NCBI GenBank assembly: GCA_013407085.1
Contig: JACCGJ010010175.1
Span: 1-64,000 of the forward strand
Direction of reading: 5' to 3'
Length of the DNA stretch: 64,000 bases
Origin: Atriophallophorus winterbourni
Lineage: Eukaryota; Platyhelminthes; Trematoda; Plagiorchiida; Microphallidae
Shown here piece after piece: positions 36,154 to 46,807 of this stretch. The position numbers and the translations under genes are program-made. The first letter of the stretch is position 1. The number at the start of each line of letters is the position of its first letter. A model generated the notes under the pieces. The model had not been told where the DNA came from. It saw only the letters and a list, made by a program, of their open reading frames with translations, and did no database searches.

Positions 36154-37977
36154 TTACGCACATAATAAAATACACTGGCGCCACTGACTTCGGTTTGTAG
36201 CCATATCGCGTAAGGTTTCCAGCCAACTATTAGACGGAGATTTTGGACCCCACCCAGGCAAACGAAAACGCCCAACTGAGCCTAGCGCTACGGTGAGTTT
36301 CTTCATCCCAACGCGCCACGTCATGGACTGGCCACCCGATCTTTTCTCCCAGCTTCTGTCAGGCTCTGCGAATAAGGCGCGGTACGGTAAACGGTGAGTA
36401 GGCATTCTTAATACATGTCCCAACCATCGCAAACGAGCAAGCATCAGCATTTCTCTCAGTCCGTGGCCACCTGGTCCTAACACCCGCTTGCAGACATCTA
36501 TATTTGTAACACGATGCTGCCACCGAATGCGAGCAATTCTACGCAGGCAACGGGTATCAAAAACAGAAAGCCGACGGACATCTTCCGCGCGGATAGACCA
36601 GGTTTCGCAGCCATAAAGGAGTGTAGCACGCACCACTGCGTTGTACACTCGGCCTTTAGTATGGAGTGAAACATCGCGTCGACGCCACAGGTGGCAAAGG
36701 TTAGCAAACGCTGCACCCACTTTGCGAACACGATGTGAGATCTCGTCCTCGACACAACCTCCAGCGGAGATACAACTGCCAAGGTAAACAAAGCTGTCGA
36801 CCAATTCAAGATTGACATCGCACATAGTTAGGTTTGGAAGAGAGCCGCTCCAATCCTGGGTAAGTGTTTTACACTTGTTAGGCGCAAAGCACATGCCATA
36901 CCTTGAAGCTTCAAGTGCCAGGCGGTCCAGGGCTTGTTGCATTATATGAGGGTCATCTCCCAGATGTGCGATGTCATCGGCATACTCTAGATCGGTCGCT
37001 CGCTCACCCGGCAGAATTTCAACACCTGTGCCCACCAGGCCAGCTAAAGCTTTTCTCAGGACATCGTCAATCGCTAAGTTAAAAAGGAACGGCGAGATGG
37101 GGCAGCCCTGCCGCACCCCGCTGGAGATATTGAACGAGGACGACAATTGTCCGTACGCTCGAACCCTGCCAGAAGTTTGGCAATATAATGCTTTCAAGAT
37201 CCAAACATACTTCTCGGGCACTCCATGTCTCAGTAGACAGTTCCAAAGACTTTCACGATCGATTGAATCGAATGCCGCTCGGATGTCAAGGAATACCACG
37301 ATAGTTGGTTTACGAAAATTGTGGCGTTGCTCCAGTAACTGACGGAGTGTGAAAATTTGATCTATGCACCCACGGCCGGCACGAAACCCAGTTTGCTCCT
37401 CACGGATTTGCTCTTCCCGTTTGGTACTCAATCGGTGAAGCAGAATGGACGCCAGTATTTTAGGAGCTACTGAAATGAGACTGATACCCCGATGATTTTC
37501 ACAGGAATCGCGCCGTCCCTTTTTGAAAATCGGAGCAATTACTGATTCTTTCCAAGGGATCGGAACGCGTTCCTCAGCCCATATGTTGGCGAACAGCGGT
37601 TGAAGTTCGCGAACTAAAGCGAAACCGCCATCTTTGAACAATGACGGAAGCAAAGCATCAGCACCTGATGCCCGATGGCGCTTAAGGCTCCGGACTACAC
37701 TGTACATCTCTGATTGAGTCGGAGCCTCAAGAGAAATCGACCATGGGGTACAGTGTTCCGTATTCTCGAAATCAGTGGGTGCAGAAGGCCAGTTAAACTG
37801 TGCTTCAAAATGTTCTGCCCATCGCTCCATGCGTCTGTGCATGTTAAAAACTGGCAAACCATCTGCTTCACGTATCAACTCACTGATGCCTGGTCGCCCG
37901 CTGCCAGTTGTTCTGATGAGTTGGAACAATTTTCTGAAATTGCCTACAGCTGCCGCAGATTCCATTTCCGTGGCCAT
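36154..37977 (-). CDS. RTE-like reverse transcriptase, intact 607-codon frame (copy D1)
   Basis: 5'-truncated element that keeps a single open frame through the RT and C-terminal region. Motifs in order: HRASGADALLPSLFKDGG (100-118), FKKGRRDSCENHRGISLISV (151-170), EEQTGFRAGRGCIDQIFTLR (193-212), VVFLDIRAAFDSIDR (227-241), SSGVRQGCPISPFLFNLAID (285-304), YADDIAHLGDD (332-342), VDSFVYLGSCISAGG, then RRIARIRWQHRVTN, RLRWLGHVLRM and a final LPGWGPKS and NRSQWRQCI. The catalytic YADD is retained. No endonuclease precedes it, so it cannot move alone. Its twin at 48-50 kb is broken. Confidence 0.85.
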   Translation of the reverse strand: MATEMESAAAVGNFRKLFQLIRTTGSGRPGISELIREADGLPVFNMHRRMERWAEHFEAQFNWPSAPTDFENTEHCTPWSISLEAPTQSEMYSVVRSLKRHRASGADALLPSLFKDGGFALVRELQPLFANIWAEERVPIPWKESVIAPIFKKGRRDSCENHRGISLISVAPKILASILLHRLSTKREEQIREEQTGFRAGRGCIDQIFTLRQLLEQRHNFRKPTIVVFLDIRAAFDSIDRESLWNCLLRHGVPEKYVWILKALYCQTSGRVRAYGQLSSSFNISSGVRQGCPISPFLFNLAIDDVLRKALAGLVGTGVEILPGERATDLEYADDIAHLGDDPHIMQQALDRLALEASRYGMCFAPNKCKTLTQDWSGSLPNLTMCDVNLELVDSFVYLGSCISAGGCVEDEISHRVRKVGAAFANLCHLWRRRDVSLHTKGRVYNAVVRATLLYGCETWSIRAEDVRRLSVFDTRCLRRIARIRWQHRVTNIDVCKRVLGPGGHGLREMLMLARLRWLGHVLRMPTHRLPYRALFAEPDRSWEKRSGGQSMTWRVGMKKLTVALGSVGRFRLPGWGPKSPSNSWLETLRDMATNRSQWRQCILLCA

Positions 37978-38369
37978 ACCAAGCGTAGTCAGTGAACCGC
38001 TTATAACCCACTGCGATTTGGGTCAGCTTTTTTCTGAATATTCAGCGAAAGACTGATACTTTGGGTCAGAATCGTTAAAATTATGTGCTGTCACAAAATT
38101 TTTATTCGGTTTTTTCGGGATCTTATATTCTGTGAAATAAATTGGCTAGCGTAGCTTATTATAATGCGCTGTAGTGAAAGCCGTAAAGAGGCTGTTCTAC
38201 TTTTTGACAAAAGTTGATCAAAAGCATATTTGATTAGGGTCTGGGCATCTCATCCCAATCTATGTATTGTATCGTGTTTCTATGGCAGTTATTCTTTCGG
38301 TATTTGCTACTGGTCTGCACGGATATGAAATCGTGTACTGATCCCGTAAAGCGCCTATAACCCTCAGAA

Positions 38370-39345
38370 CTCGGAAAGTTTTATGGTAGAAAAAACAGTA
38401 AGCGAAACAATAACCGTAGAATGACAATGCATGTCAAGTAAAAATACAAAATCTTCCAAAAATCAATGGGGACAGTCATACCACATGGTTCGTCATATAC
38501 TCATCGAGTTTAGAAGCGAAAACCTCAACAGATTCCGAGCGTATGATTTCTTCAGGTAAGATGTTCCAAGTGAAACAAATTCTGACCGCGAAAAAATTAC
38601 GACGAATATCCAATCGAGAATGCGGAATGCTTAAAGTCTTTGAATGTGTTCGAGTAAGGCCATTGGGCTTTAGCGTATTTTAGGGGATGATTTTCTGTAT
38701 GCAATATTTTAAATGTCAACAGGAGGTCACTCCGTATCCATCGTTGGGTAGATTTAGCTTTAACAATCACTCTTTGAAAGACAAATTTTTGTAACGGGAG
38801 ACCAACTTTGTCGCAAGATGGTAGATCCTATCAAGTAGTTCGATATCCTCCTCAGCCATGATACCCAGGCTTGAATGGAATATTCCATAACTGGACTTAC
38901 GTATTAATTAACCCAGGGTGTATGTCATCTACTGCGGTTGCTTCGGGCGTTAACACAAGATCAAGGGTTGAACGTTGGTCAACACCCCATCTGCGAGTTG
39001 GCTGGTCAACATGGTTGTGCAGTCAAGCGATTTCGATAAGCTCCTTCAATTTATGTTCAAACGAATGCAGGGAGTGTTCACTTCTTGAAATCATGTGGGA
39101 GATTTTTATCGCACAAGATCAGCAATCGAGTAGTCTGGTAGCTTGAGATGTATTGCAAGGATTCGATTAGTTTATCATTGAATGAGCTTTCTGAGGATGG
39201 CGAGCGGTAAATGATGCCGATTGTACATTTATCTCCATTGACTAGGCTTACTGAATACCACATCATATCAAGAAGGCTGAGGTCAGGGTCGATTTCGTTA
39301 CACTGCGTTCAACCTTCATGAAAATAGACTGCTAAATCGGTCACC
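38370..39345 (-). pseudogene. CR1-like element, internally deleted (duplication copy 1)
   Basis: Minus strand, 5' to 3': an endonuclease N-terminal piece (39266-39078: MMWYSVSLVNGD and IGIIYRSPSSESS), then, directly after, the RT C-terminus (38900-38480: VMEYSIQAW, and in another frame DIELLD, then HSRLDIRRNFFAVRICFTWN and ILPEEIIRSESVEVF). Everything between, including the RT palm, is deleted. CR1 family traits: the IGIIYRSPSS endonuclease box and the RRNFF-R---WN-LP tail. Confidence 0.7.
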
Positions 39346-39505
39346 GACACTAAGCTACGTGCGGAAACACGCTAGAGTCTCACTACTATTTTAAGTTTAA
39401 TTTCTTATATCTGTATAGGCCTGTTCAACCTGACAGTATCTTAGCCGACGTTCAGTCTATGTCTGTGCGGCATTTGACTGGATCAGGCGTGCGGTTTCAT
39501 CATCA
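39346..39505 (+). repeat. Rep-A (duplication copy 1)
   Basis: CACTAAGCTACGTGCGGAAA to GGATCAGGCGTGCGGTTTCA followed by TCATC; same in copy 2 at about 51364-51523. Confidence 0.65.
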
Positions 39506-39834
39506 TCCTTTATTGCTACTCGTGTAATAATGTCTAGAATGATGATTATCCCTAGTATATGGTTGAACTACCAGAGCAAAGTCGAAGAATGGCTTTTGGT
39601 TACAAAAATCAGTTTTAAATTGTTTTCTGCGATTAGTGCTGTTTGTATACATATTTCAGAATAAACACCATCATTTTTATACGTTTTCTTTTGTCGAGCT
39701 GATGCATCCAACACAGTGTGAAATCAGTTTGATCTAAAATGTGAATTGTCTTGTTCCATTACTCCGGCTTAAACAAATATAAGAAAAGTAAAATTGCAGT
39801 ATTCTCGCATTTCCGATTTCAATCAATTCAGCAC

Positions 39835-40080
39835 GGCGTTACCTCCATAGTACAGAAATACTGCGTAATTGCACATGCGTGTGATAATACGGAAAGCTTC
39901 TTTCACCATTAATTTGCTTTATGTGTATATTTTCCTTTTCAAAATTACAGTGCAATCGCACTGGTAACACGTTGCTAAATTGATTTGCCGCTGATAATGT
40001 GCTACGTACGGAAACATGCTGGAATCTCATTGCCTATGCCTAAGTACGCATAGGCAACCTGGTGTTTCAGCCAGTGTAAT
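39835..40080. repeat. Two Rep-A fragments in opposite orientation (copy 1)
   Basis: 39835-39890 carries the antisense end (AGTACAGAAATACTGC, GTAATTGCACATGCGTG). 39955-40080 carries a sense part (GTTGCTAAATTGATTTGCCG, GGCAACCTGG). Repeated at 51853-52098. Confidence 0.5.
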
Positions 40081-40582
40081 TTGTCACTGTTTATTTTATG
40101 GCTGTGTGATTATGCTTTAATAAGGGGATTCAAATGCTCAACCTGTTTGGATGGATCAGGAGCACAGCTGTGTTAGCATATGGCCAATATTCAATCTTGA
40201 TTAAGTGACTGTGTTTCAACTGATTTCACCGAGGTTGAACTGCGGTATATTCTGTCCGATTGTATGGCACCGCTTGACTCGGTAACTGCGATCATGACTT
40301 TTACGTGACAGGTTTCACGAATGGATTAGTTGGCTGCATTTCTCTTATATTAGGATAAGCTCCGTGTCGATATGCATCGCTCAGCAACAACACTATAGGG
40401 TACTGTCACGAGTCCGTTTGTCACGACTTCGTAGTAAAGCACACCAACTCCTTTCCCACCTTCGAACACTTTTAAAGAGATAACCTCTATGCTCCTGAAT
40501 CTTCTTTTTTGTTTCTAATCAAATAAAATGAGGTGTGGGACTTCTGTACTGTGTCGTACTGATTTGCCACGGATACTGAGTG

Positions 40583-40920
40583 CTGATGGCAGTGGTTGTC
40601 TGAGGGTTGTGGTGGGGGGTTTGGTGGGGTTCGCTGGCAAGCGTTTCCCTATGAAAAAGCCACAAAAATCCAATGATGACCTCACGACGCGGCGGATGAG
40701 ATCGCAGGCTTCAAAAAGTTGACAAAGTTCCCGCCCAACCATATATTCATTGACAGTTATTTCTATTAATAATTCCAAACAAGGCGAATTTGGTGAAACT
40801 TGATGTGGGATACAACGCTTATGGTTGAAGACGAGTGATTAAGACTTTGCTAAAGCATCGGTGGTATCTTAGGCAGAGTGAGTCAATCCATTAGGGGGAT
40901 GTGCAGAGAATACTCCTGGT
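40583..40920. other. Unique stretch next to the duplication boundary
   Basis: Follows the point where copy 1 stops inside Rep-A. Contains a G-rich run (GTGGTGGGGGGTTTGGTGGGG at about 40608). No gene seen. Confidence 0.35.
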
Positions 40921-41705
40921 TTGATTCTTGATCGCTCATTTACTATCTTGTAGAGAAGCTTAGGATTCTTTTCCATTCTCTTAAGCAAGTGTTATTGGAA
41001 CTGCATGCGATCTTCTCTTACAAGTGTCGTGACTTGATTCCGTATCTTACAGTATCGCTTCCAAGTTGCTTCCGTACCAAACTTCTTATGAGTTACATAA
41101 GACTCTCGCTTAACAGCTAACCATTTCGTAGTTCTACTCCGAATAACAAACTGGTTGTTGTAGCTGCATTTGTGTGGTACAAAATTCGAGCTTTCATATA
41201 TCTTCAAATTCAGATAATTTAGAAACGAATTGTAATATGAGCTAGAATCCATTGAATCAAACTTATAAGTGTGTGCATCCTGGAGACTGATATTTAAGGA
41301 TTCGAATTGTATTTTTCTTATGACTTTCGTCTATTCGCTTGATCGTTCCGCACTACATACATAATCAAACAAAAGCACCACATGATCACTCTTTCCCAGT
41401 GGTGCAAAGTAATGTATATCCTCTACCGCGGTTGCCTCAGGCGGTAAGACAAGGTCAAGGGTTGAAGGTTGGTCAAGACCCCGCCAGCGAGTTGGCAGAG
41501 TAACGTAATTGTGCAGTGAAGCAATTTCTATAACCTCCTTGAATTTATGTTCAAACGAATGCAGGGAATGCTCACCTCTTGGAAACAGATGCGGAAGATT
41601 AAAATCGCCCGTGATCAGCAATTGAGTGGTCTGGAAGCTTGTGATGTATTGCAAAGATTCGATTAGTTTATCATTAACAGTGCTTCCAAGTTGCTTCTGT
41701 ACCAA
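40921..41705 (-). pseudogene. CR1-like fragment: endonuclease C-terminal part and start of the RT region
   Basis: 41705-41331 reads DKLIESLQYITSFQTTQLLI, TGDFNLPHLF, DQPSTLDLVLPPEATAV and LGKSDHVVLLFDYVC, which are the CR1 endonuclease GDFN, STLDLVL and SDH boxes. 41252-40992 continues with a Ser/Tyr-rich linker, NLKIYESSNFVPHK and RSRTTKWLAVK, the region before the CR1 RT. A frame gap separates them. The 5' edge coincides with the start of a second copy (41685 onward). Confidence 0.75.
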
Positions 41706-42760
41706 AATTCTTATGAGTTACCTATGACTTTCTTTATAGCTAACAATTTCTTTGTTCTACTCCGGATAACAATGTGGTAGTGTGGTTGCATTTGTGTGGT
41801 ATAAAAAATGAGTTTTTCTGTCAATCTTCAAATTCAGATAATTTAGAAATGTATTGTGATATAAGCACGAATCCATGAAATCAAACTCCTGAGTGTGTGC
41901 ATCCTGTAGACTGATATTTAAGGATTGAAATAGAATTGTTTTGAAGAATTTTGTTTGTTCTTTCAATCGTTCCACATTACATACATAATCAAAGACGAGC
42001 ACCGCGTGGTCACTCTTTCTCAGTGTTGTAACGTATTGATCATCCTATAGCACGGTTGCTTCGAGCGTTAAGAATAGGTCAATTGTAGAAGTTTAGTCAA
42101 GACCTCGTCTGAGAGTTAGCTGATATACGTGGTTGTGCAGTGAAGCAATTTGGATACCAACCTTGAATTTATGTTCAAACGAATGCAGTGAGAGTTCTCT
42201 TCTTGAAAACAGATGCGGGAGATTATAATCGCCCGTGATAAGCAATTAAGTGGTCTGGCAACTTGTGATGTATTGCAAAGATTCGATTAGTTTATCATTA
42301 GCAATGCCTACAGATGATGGCGAGCGGTAAATGAAGCCGATCTTACATTCGTATCCATTCACTAGATTTACTGAAGACCACATCGTATCAGGAAGGCTGA
42401 GGTCAGGATGATCGATTACAGTACACTGCTCTAAACGTGCATAAAAATTGACTGCAACTCCATTTCCGAATCTTAGGCGATCGCGACGGAGTAGTGACAT
42501 TTTCGGAATCCAGAGCTCAGTGTCAGTCACGTAGGACTGGAACCAAGTCTATGTAACTGCAACTGCATAAGGGCAAAAGTCTGTCACAATGCTCGCATAG
42601 TTCAGCTAATTTGTTGGTTAAACACTGAGCATTCGTATATATGCACTTTATCGTATTTATCTTACACAATGTAGGATCGTGTAATATAGCTATTGGTCTG
42701 ACTAGCGAAGAGTCGGAATGCTCAAGTTTTTCGGAACTATCGCATGTGAACAGGATCACA
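41685..42760 (-). pseudogene. Second CR1-like fragment in tandem: endonuclease and linker
   Basis: 42759-42523 reads CIYTNAQCLTNKLAELCEH (endonuclease start), 42530-42246 reads RDRLRFGNGVAVNFYA and IGFIYRSPSSVGIANDKLIE, and 42002-41757 repeats the VLVFDYVCNVERLKEQ and NLKIDRKTHFLYH linker seen in the neighbouring fragment. The junction with the first fragment falls in CTTCCAAGTTGCTTC, shared by both, consistent with a partial tandem duplication or two adjacent truncated insertions. Confidence 0.7.
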
Positions 42761-43079
42761 GGGCGTTGATGGGTCGGTACTATCCGCTTGATTGCTTCCG
42801 GCTATTATCCTGGGCAAGCTCAACTTGACGTTTTAGGAAGGTTTCTTCTACTAGCTTAACATTCCTGTTTGATATTATCGGTTACTTTTTAAGGGCTAGG
42901 ACCATGTCCTTTATAGTTGGCAGACCGCGGTATCCTAAAAGCATCCACAAGTATGGCCTTTTAATACCGATTGTTTCGGCTAGGTATTTCCACTGTTTGT
43001 GATCGTGCTCAGACTTTTCTTGAGTAGGTGCGTCATCAGTATCTTATGGAAAGCCTAGAAATACAATACTTCTCGGATT

Positions 43080-43985
43080 AGTTTCTTCTCGAGATTTCTT
43101 CGACGACTTGCGCTCCCAACATGGTAGATCTAAATGGATACGACATGTAGACTCTGGAACACCTCTAAGAAGGTAAGCATTTAAGAGTACGTTTTCCACG
43201 TCCTCCGCAGATTGCAGCGTTATTCGTAAGAGACGAAGATCATCTTTGTGAGGAGAATTTAGGTAGCCGTTCAGTCAAAGTGTTGATGAGGGAGTAACTG
43301 CGGCCAGTCTCATCTGACTACAGAGCTCATGCCATTCAACTAAGTCATGTTTTCGCTTAGCTTCGAACAGCGTATCCCTTGACTCGGTCACGTTGGTACA
43401 TACAACACTAAGGTTTATACCCGCGGATTTTGGTTTATAATTTGAGTCAGTCTTTTTAGAACTGGTTTTGCTAAGTCCCTTTCCGTTAAGTTGAGGAGTC
43501 ACCGATCCCAGCGAACACTTACCCGTTTAAGTCACTACACTGACTACACTGACTACAAAGTTTATCCCATTCAACTAAGTCATGTTTTTGCTTAGCTTCA
43601 AACAGCGATTCCCGTGACTCGGTCACGTTGGAACATATAACACTAGGGTTTATACTTACGTTTTGGGTTTATAATTTTAGTTAGATTTTAGACCTGGTTT
43701 TGTTGAGTCCCTTCTCGTTTCCGTTAAGTTGAGGAGTCACTGAACTGGCGAATACATACGCGTTTTAGTCACCATCTGCGAGGTTATCTCGGCAAATGCT
43801 GGCCTGTTCAATTATAAAATATTTCCTATCCAGTCTTTGACAGTAACCTCTAAGTCGGGAAACGTTGTTGTACTTATGACGTTTTTCAACAGTTCATTCA
43901 GATTTTGAATACTGGATTCCAGTCCACTTAGACGCGGCTCAATCAAATACTCAGGGGTTTTCGCCTCCAAGGAGGTCGCTTTTTG
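43080..43985 (-). pseudogene. CR1-like ORF1 remnant with a 190-bp tandem duplication
   Basis: 43985-43800 reads SSIQNLNELLKNVI and PDLEVTVKDWIGNIL, matching the end of the better-preserved ORF1 at 60.1 kb (SLQKLNELL). 43502-43275 reads MTPQLNGKGLSKTSSKK and FEAKRKHDLVEWHELCSQMR, shared with 59978-59730. The block 43318-43503 is repeated in diverged form at 43555-43742. Together with the endonuclease that follows at 42760, this is a 5' to 3' ORF1-ORF2 order. Confidence 0.6.
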
Positions 43986-44199
43986 GCCTTACAAACGGAA
44001 AGGGTTTCTCTTCACGAAGCCGGTGAGAGGTTATCTATGGAAAATTTGTGCGAACATTTACAACATGACTTTTAAAACGAGGCATTATATATTTTTATTT
44101 TTGTGATGATTCTTGCTTTTTCAAATCTGTATAAATTTAAAATGAAAAACATTTTCGTGCCAATTCTGTCGACAGGTGACCTGCATATTCAAGGAAAAA

Positions 44200-45125
44200 G
44201 TCAAGGAAAAGCTCAGGCCACGAAGCATTCAAACCTCTTTTGAATGCATTTACTGATATGCAAGCTGTTATTTCCTCAGGCAACTTGTTCCAAAAGCTTA
44301 CCACTCTTTCGCTGAATTAGTTTTGCCTAAGATTCATGTGGTTGTGAATTTTTGCTAGCTTTAATGTATGCCCTCTAGTTGAAGGATTGATCGCTCGAGA
44401 GAACAGGTGTTGACAAACCCCGTCGCCAAAGGCTTTTTGGATTTTGAAGGTTACTCTACGTTCACCCCGTTCAACCCGGCGAAGTGAGAAGAGACTTAAT
44501 AAAATTAGACGTTCCTCGTAGGGTTTTCCAGATATGCCTTCAATCATTTTGGTAGCCAGACGTTGGACTCCCTCCAGTATTAATTTGTCTTTTTGGAAGA
44601 ACATGCTCCAGGCTCGAAGGCACTATTCTTAGTGCGGACTGAAAATCGCCTTCTACATGTCAGAACGCATTTAAGCATAAAGAGTTCTAATCTAGCTCGT
44701 TGTGCAGCTGAGGCACATTGCGCAGCCCAATTGAAGTCCGCTGTTGCGACTATACCTAAATCATTCTTAGCATGCCTTGGAAATCCAAGAATAAAGCATT
44801 TATTTATTTATTTATTTATCCTTAACCCTCTGAATAGATTTGATGTAGATCCAACAGCTATTTGCAGTTACTGTAATTTTGTCGACTGCTGCAGATAACA
44901 AATGACATTTACTATTGTCCAGAGAAAGATCCCAATCCTGTGACAATTTAATAACCTTTTAATATCTCTCAACAAATCACAGTGATCACTGGATTCGGTG
45001 AATTTGACATCATCAACAATCATGTAGCGAGTGCATGACAACCGCAATGCCAGATCATCGATGAAGATCAGGAAGAGTATTGGGCCTAGTAGTGAACCTT
45101 GTGGGACCCCACTGGTAGCTAGTTG
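44200..45125 (-). pseudogene. CR1-like RT C-terminal half, interrupted
   Basis: From 45120: SGVPQGSLLGPILFLIFIDD (motif B and following), then TRYMIVDDVKF (motif C, with VDD in place of ADD), then QDWDLSLDNSKC. After an interruption (44590-44823) it resumes with LILEGVQRLATKMIEGISGK and PYEERLILLSLFSLRRVERG (44604-44317), the standard CR1 C-terminus. About 100 residues between the parts are missing, lost with the insertion. Confidence 0.75.
44590..44823 (+). mobile_element. 3' end of a plus-strand retroelement with (TTTA)n tail, inserted in the CR1 copy
   Basis: Unlike the surrounding minus-strand CR1, this segment reads as a plus-strand 3' end: AGGCACATTGCGCAGCCCAA, then AATCCAAGAATAAAGCATTT and a TTATTTATTTATTTATTTAT tail at 44801-44820. 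The abrupt edges and microsatellite tail fit a short 5'-truncated insertion. No coding part left; family not identified. Confidence 0.5.
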
Positions 45126-45508
45126 AAGAAGTTATTTTGATATAGGAGATTCTGAACGCTTAGATAGTTTATCAGTCATTCCAAATCAGTGCTAATTGAA
45201 TAGATATAACAGATCGTGCTAGTACAAAGAAACCGTTTTTTTCTTTTTTCCAGCTTCCTTTATAATGAGTTGCTCCATACACTACGGATAAAATATAGGC
45301 GTCCTGATCATCAAGCATTTCGAACGGATAAATAGAAAAAGGTTTTGGGAAGGGTGGGTGCTTCTCTGCAGTTTATGGCCACAATAAATCTCAGGCACCT
45401 GGTGGTCTCTTCAGCCACTTGCAGTCATGTGCAATCTGGATTGAACTTAACTAATTTGTAGGTCAAATGTGACACCCGCCGTTTTCCGTTTCCAGGTCGT
45501 GCTACTAG
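45126..45508 (+). promoter_or_regulatory. 5' flank of the AGC-like kinase, with a splice-acceptor-like site
   Basis: Just before the kinase ATG stands GTTTTCCGTTTCCAG (acceptor-like, 45482-45496), then GTCGTGCTACTAG and ATG. The TAG directly before the ATG is in frame, so coding cannot extend upstream. The acceptor could join a 5' UTR exon or be a spliced-leader trans-splicing site, as many fluke mRNAs receive one; inference only. Confidence 0.4.
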
Positions 45509-46807
45509 ATGTGTGCTGTTGGCGTTTCCGATTTTGATGTTCGCCGGTTCATCGGACGAGGATGTTACTCTATTGTTTATGAGGTTCGAAAAACGACGGG
45601 TGTTGACTGTGGGTCCTCTTATGCACTCAAGCGGTTTTTTCTTGAGAATGAATCGTCGGTGAAATGTGTTCTCCGCGAGCGTCATGTATTAGAACGCTTA
45701 GCTATGGCTGAGCATCAAAGTCCATTTCTCCCGATGTTATTCTATGCGCTCTGGCATAATTACACTTCTTCTTTCATTCTTCGGGAAGGAGCGGGTTGTG
45801 ATCTTTACGATTTGTTGTATCACGTCGGTTACTTATCTGAATCCAGTGCGCGATTTTACCTCGTTGAAGTCATGTGTGGCTTGGAACACCTTCATTCATT
45901 GAATATTGTGCATTTGGATATAAAACCAGAAAATGTACTTTTTTATTCTGATGGCCATATCTTTGTTTCTGATTTGGACCGGTCTTTCGATCTCACGCTT
46001 GGAAAGAAGCCGACTTTGGATGATTTTACCGGAACGCCGATGTTCATGGCACCTGAGGTTGCTAAAGGTGAATTAATTGATGCTCGATCCGATGTTTGGA
46101 GTCTTGGAGCTCTCGTTGCTGAAATGGTAGCAGGACCTATTCGTTCAGAAGCTCAGCGTACTTCACAAGATTTCCAACGTGCTAGAAGTGGCTCCTATAC
46201 TATTCGAGGTATGAAAAAGTTTTCTAAATCACTTCAATCATTTTTTGCCGCTTGTCTTCAAAAGGACTATAAACAACGACCTTACTTAAAGGATATTAAA
46301 AAATTACGCTTTGTCAAATTCGTTGATTGGAGCAAGGCTCATGAGCGTTCACTTTCTCCACCCTACAACATATCTGATATTCACCACAGACCAGCGAAAG
46401 AAGATGCTGGCCTCATAAAGTCAACAGATGTGCGACTCCTGCAAGGCGCTTTTAGTCCCTCTAAACCGGTTAATTTTTCTTCAAGTAAACCGAGAAAAAA
46501 ATGTGATATCATGGAGAGTACTGGAACTGGTATTAATGAAAATCAACCACTTTCAAAAAATCTGCAAAAGAAAGGATACACCCTGGATATATTAAATGAA
46601 CAATTTGCCTCATTTAATTTCGTTCACCCGAAGATCTCCGAGTTGTATGAGCGTACTAACAGAATCAGTAACCCTACCAATACTGAAGACTTGTCGAGTG
46701 ATGTAGACGCAATTTTTTCTGAAATAAAACTACGTGATTCGGAAGCACTAACCACACCATCCTTGTTCCGAAGAACCCGGAGCCGAGGTATTTCGATTTG
46801 CGATTGA
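45509..46807 (+). CDS. AGC-type Ser/Thr protein kinase, single exon, atypical motifs
   Basis: 432 codons, intronless, ATG preceded by an in-frame TAG. Kinase domain about 10-270: glycine loop GRGCYSIV (16-23), ATP lysine K41 (YALKRFF), catalytic loop HLDIKPEN (135-142; HRD is HLD but the Asp stays), metal-binding DLD (155-157, instead of DFG), activation segment TGTPMFMAPEV (174-184), then DVWSLG. The segment FVKFVDWSKAHERSLSPPY (268-286) resembles the start of an AGC-kinase C-tail (F--IDW----R---PP). The final 150 residues are polar and unrecognised. All three catalytic polar residues are kept, so activity is possible. I cannot assign an orthologue; S6K/SgK494-like or NDR-like are options. 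It sits between CR1 debris and a Rep-A copy; a retrogene origin is possible. Confidence 0.88.
   Translation: MCAVGVSDFDVRRFIGRGCYSIVYEVRKTTGVDCGSSYALKRFFLENESSVKCVLRERHVLERLAMAEHQSPFLPMLFYALWHNYTSSFILREGAGCDLYDLLYHVGYLSESSARFYLVEVMCGLEHLHSLNIVHLDIKPENVLFYSDGHIFVSDLDRSFDLTLGKKPTLDDFTGTPMFMAPEVAKGELIDARSDVWSLGALVAEMVAGPIRSEAQRTSQDFQRARSGSYTIRGMKKFSKSLQSFFAACLQKDYKQRPYLKDIKKLRFVKFVDWSKAHERSLSPPYNISDIHHRPAKEDAGLIKSTDVRLLQGAFSPSKPVNFSSSKPRKKCDIMESTGTGINENQPLSKNLQKKGYTLDILNEQFASFNFVHPKISELYERTNRISNPTNTEDLSSDVDAIFSEIKLRDSEALTTPSLFRRTRSRGISICD

Larger units (their letters stand above)
35958..40582 (-). repeat. 4.6-kb duplicated segment, copy 1
   Basis: Nearly identical to 47946-52600 (constant offset of 12018 bp over most of its length). 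In minus-strand sense it starts inside a Rep-A copy (40582), passes through Rep-A pieces, CR1 fragments and 0.4 kb of non-coding DNA, then the RTE-like RT, and ends at that RT element's 3' end in a (CAT)n run at 35960. Copy 1 lacks about 40 bp present in copy 2 near 48010-48050. Confidence 0.85.

Noticed and set aside
37913..37945. CTGATGA followed by GAAA, hammerhead-like
   Set aside because: Lies inside RT coding sequence on the opposite strand, with no stem I or stem II pairing; chance match.
37714..38056. Plus-strand frames of about 93 codons, repeated at 49732-50074
   Set aside because: They are antisense shadows of the RTE-like RT; repetition is explained by the 4.6-kb duplication.
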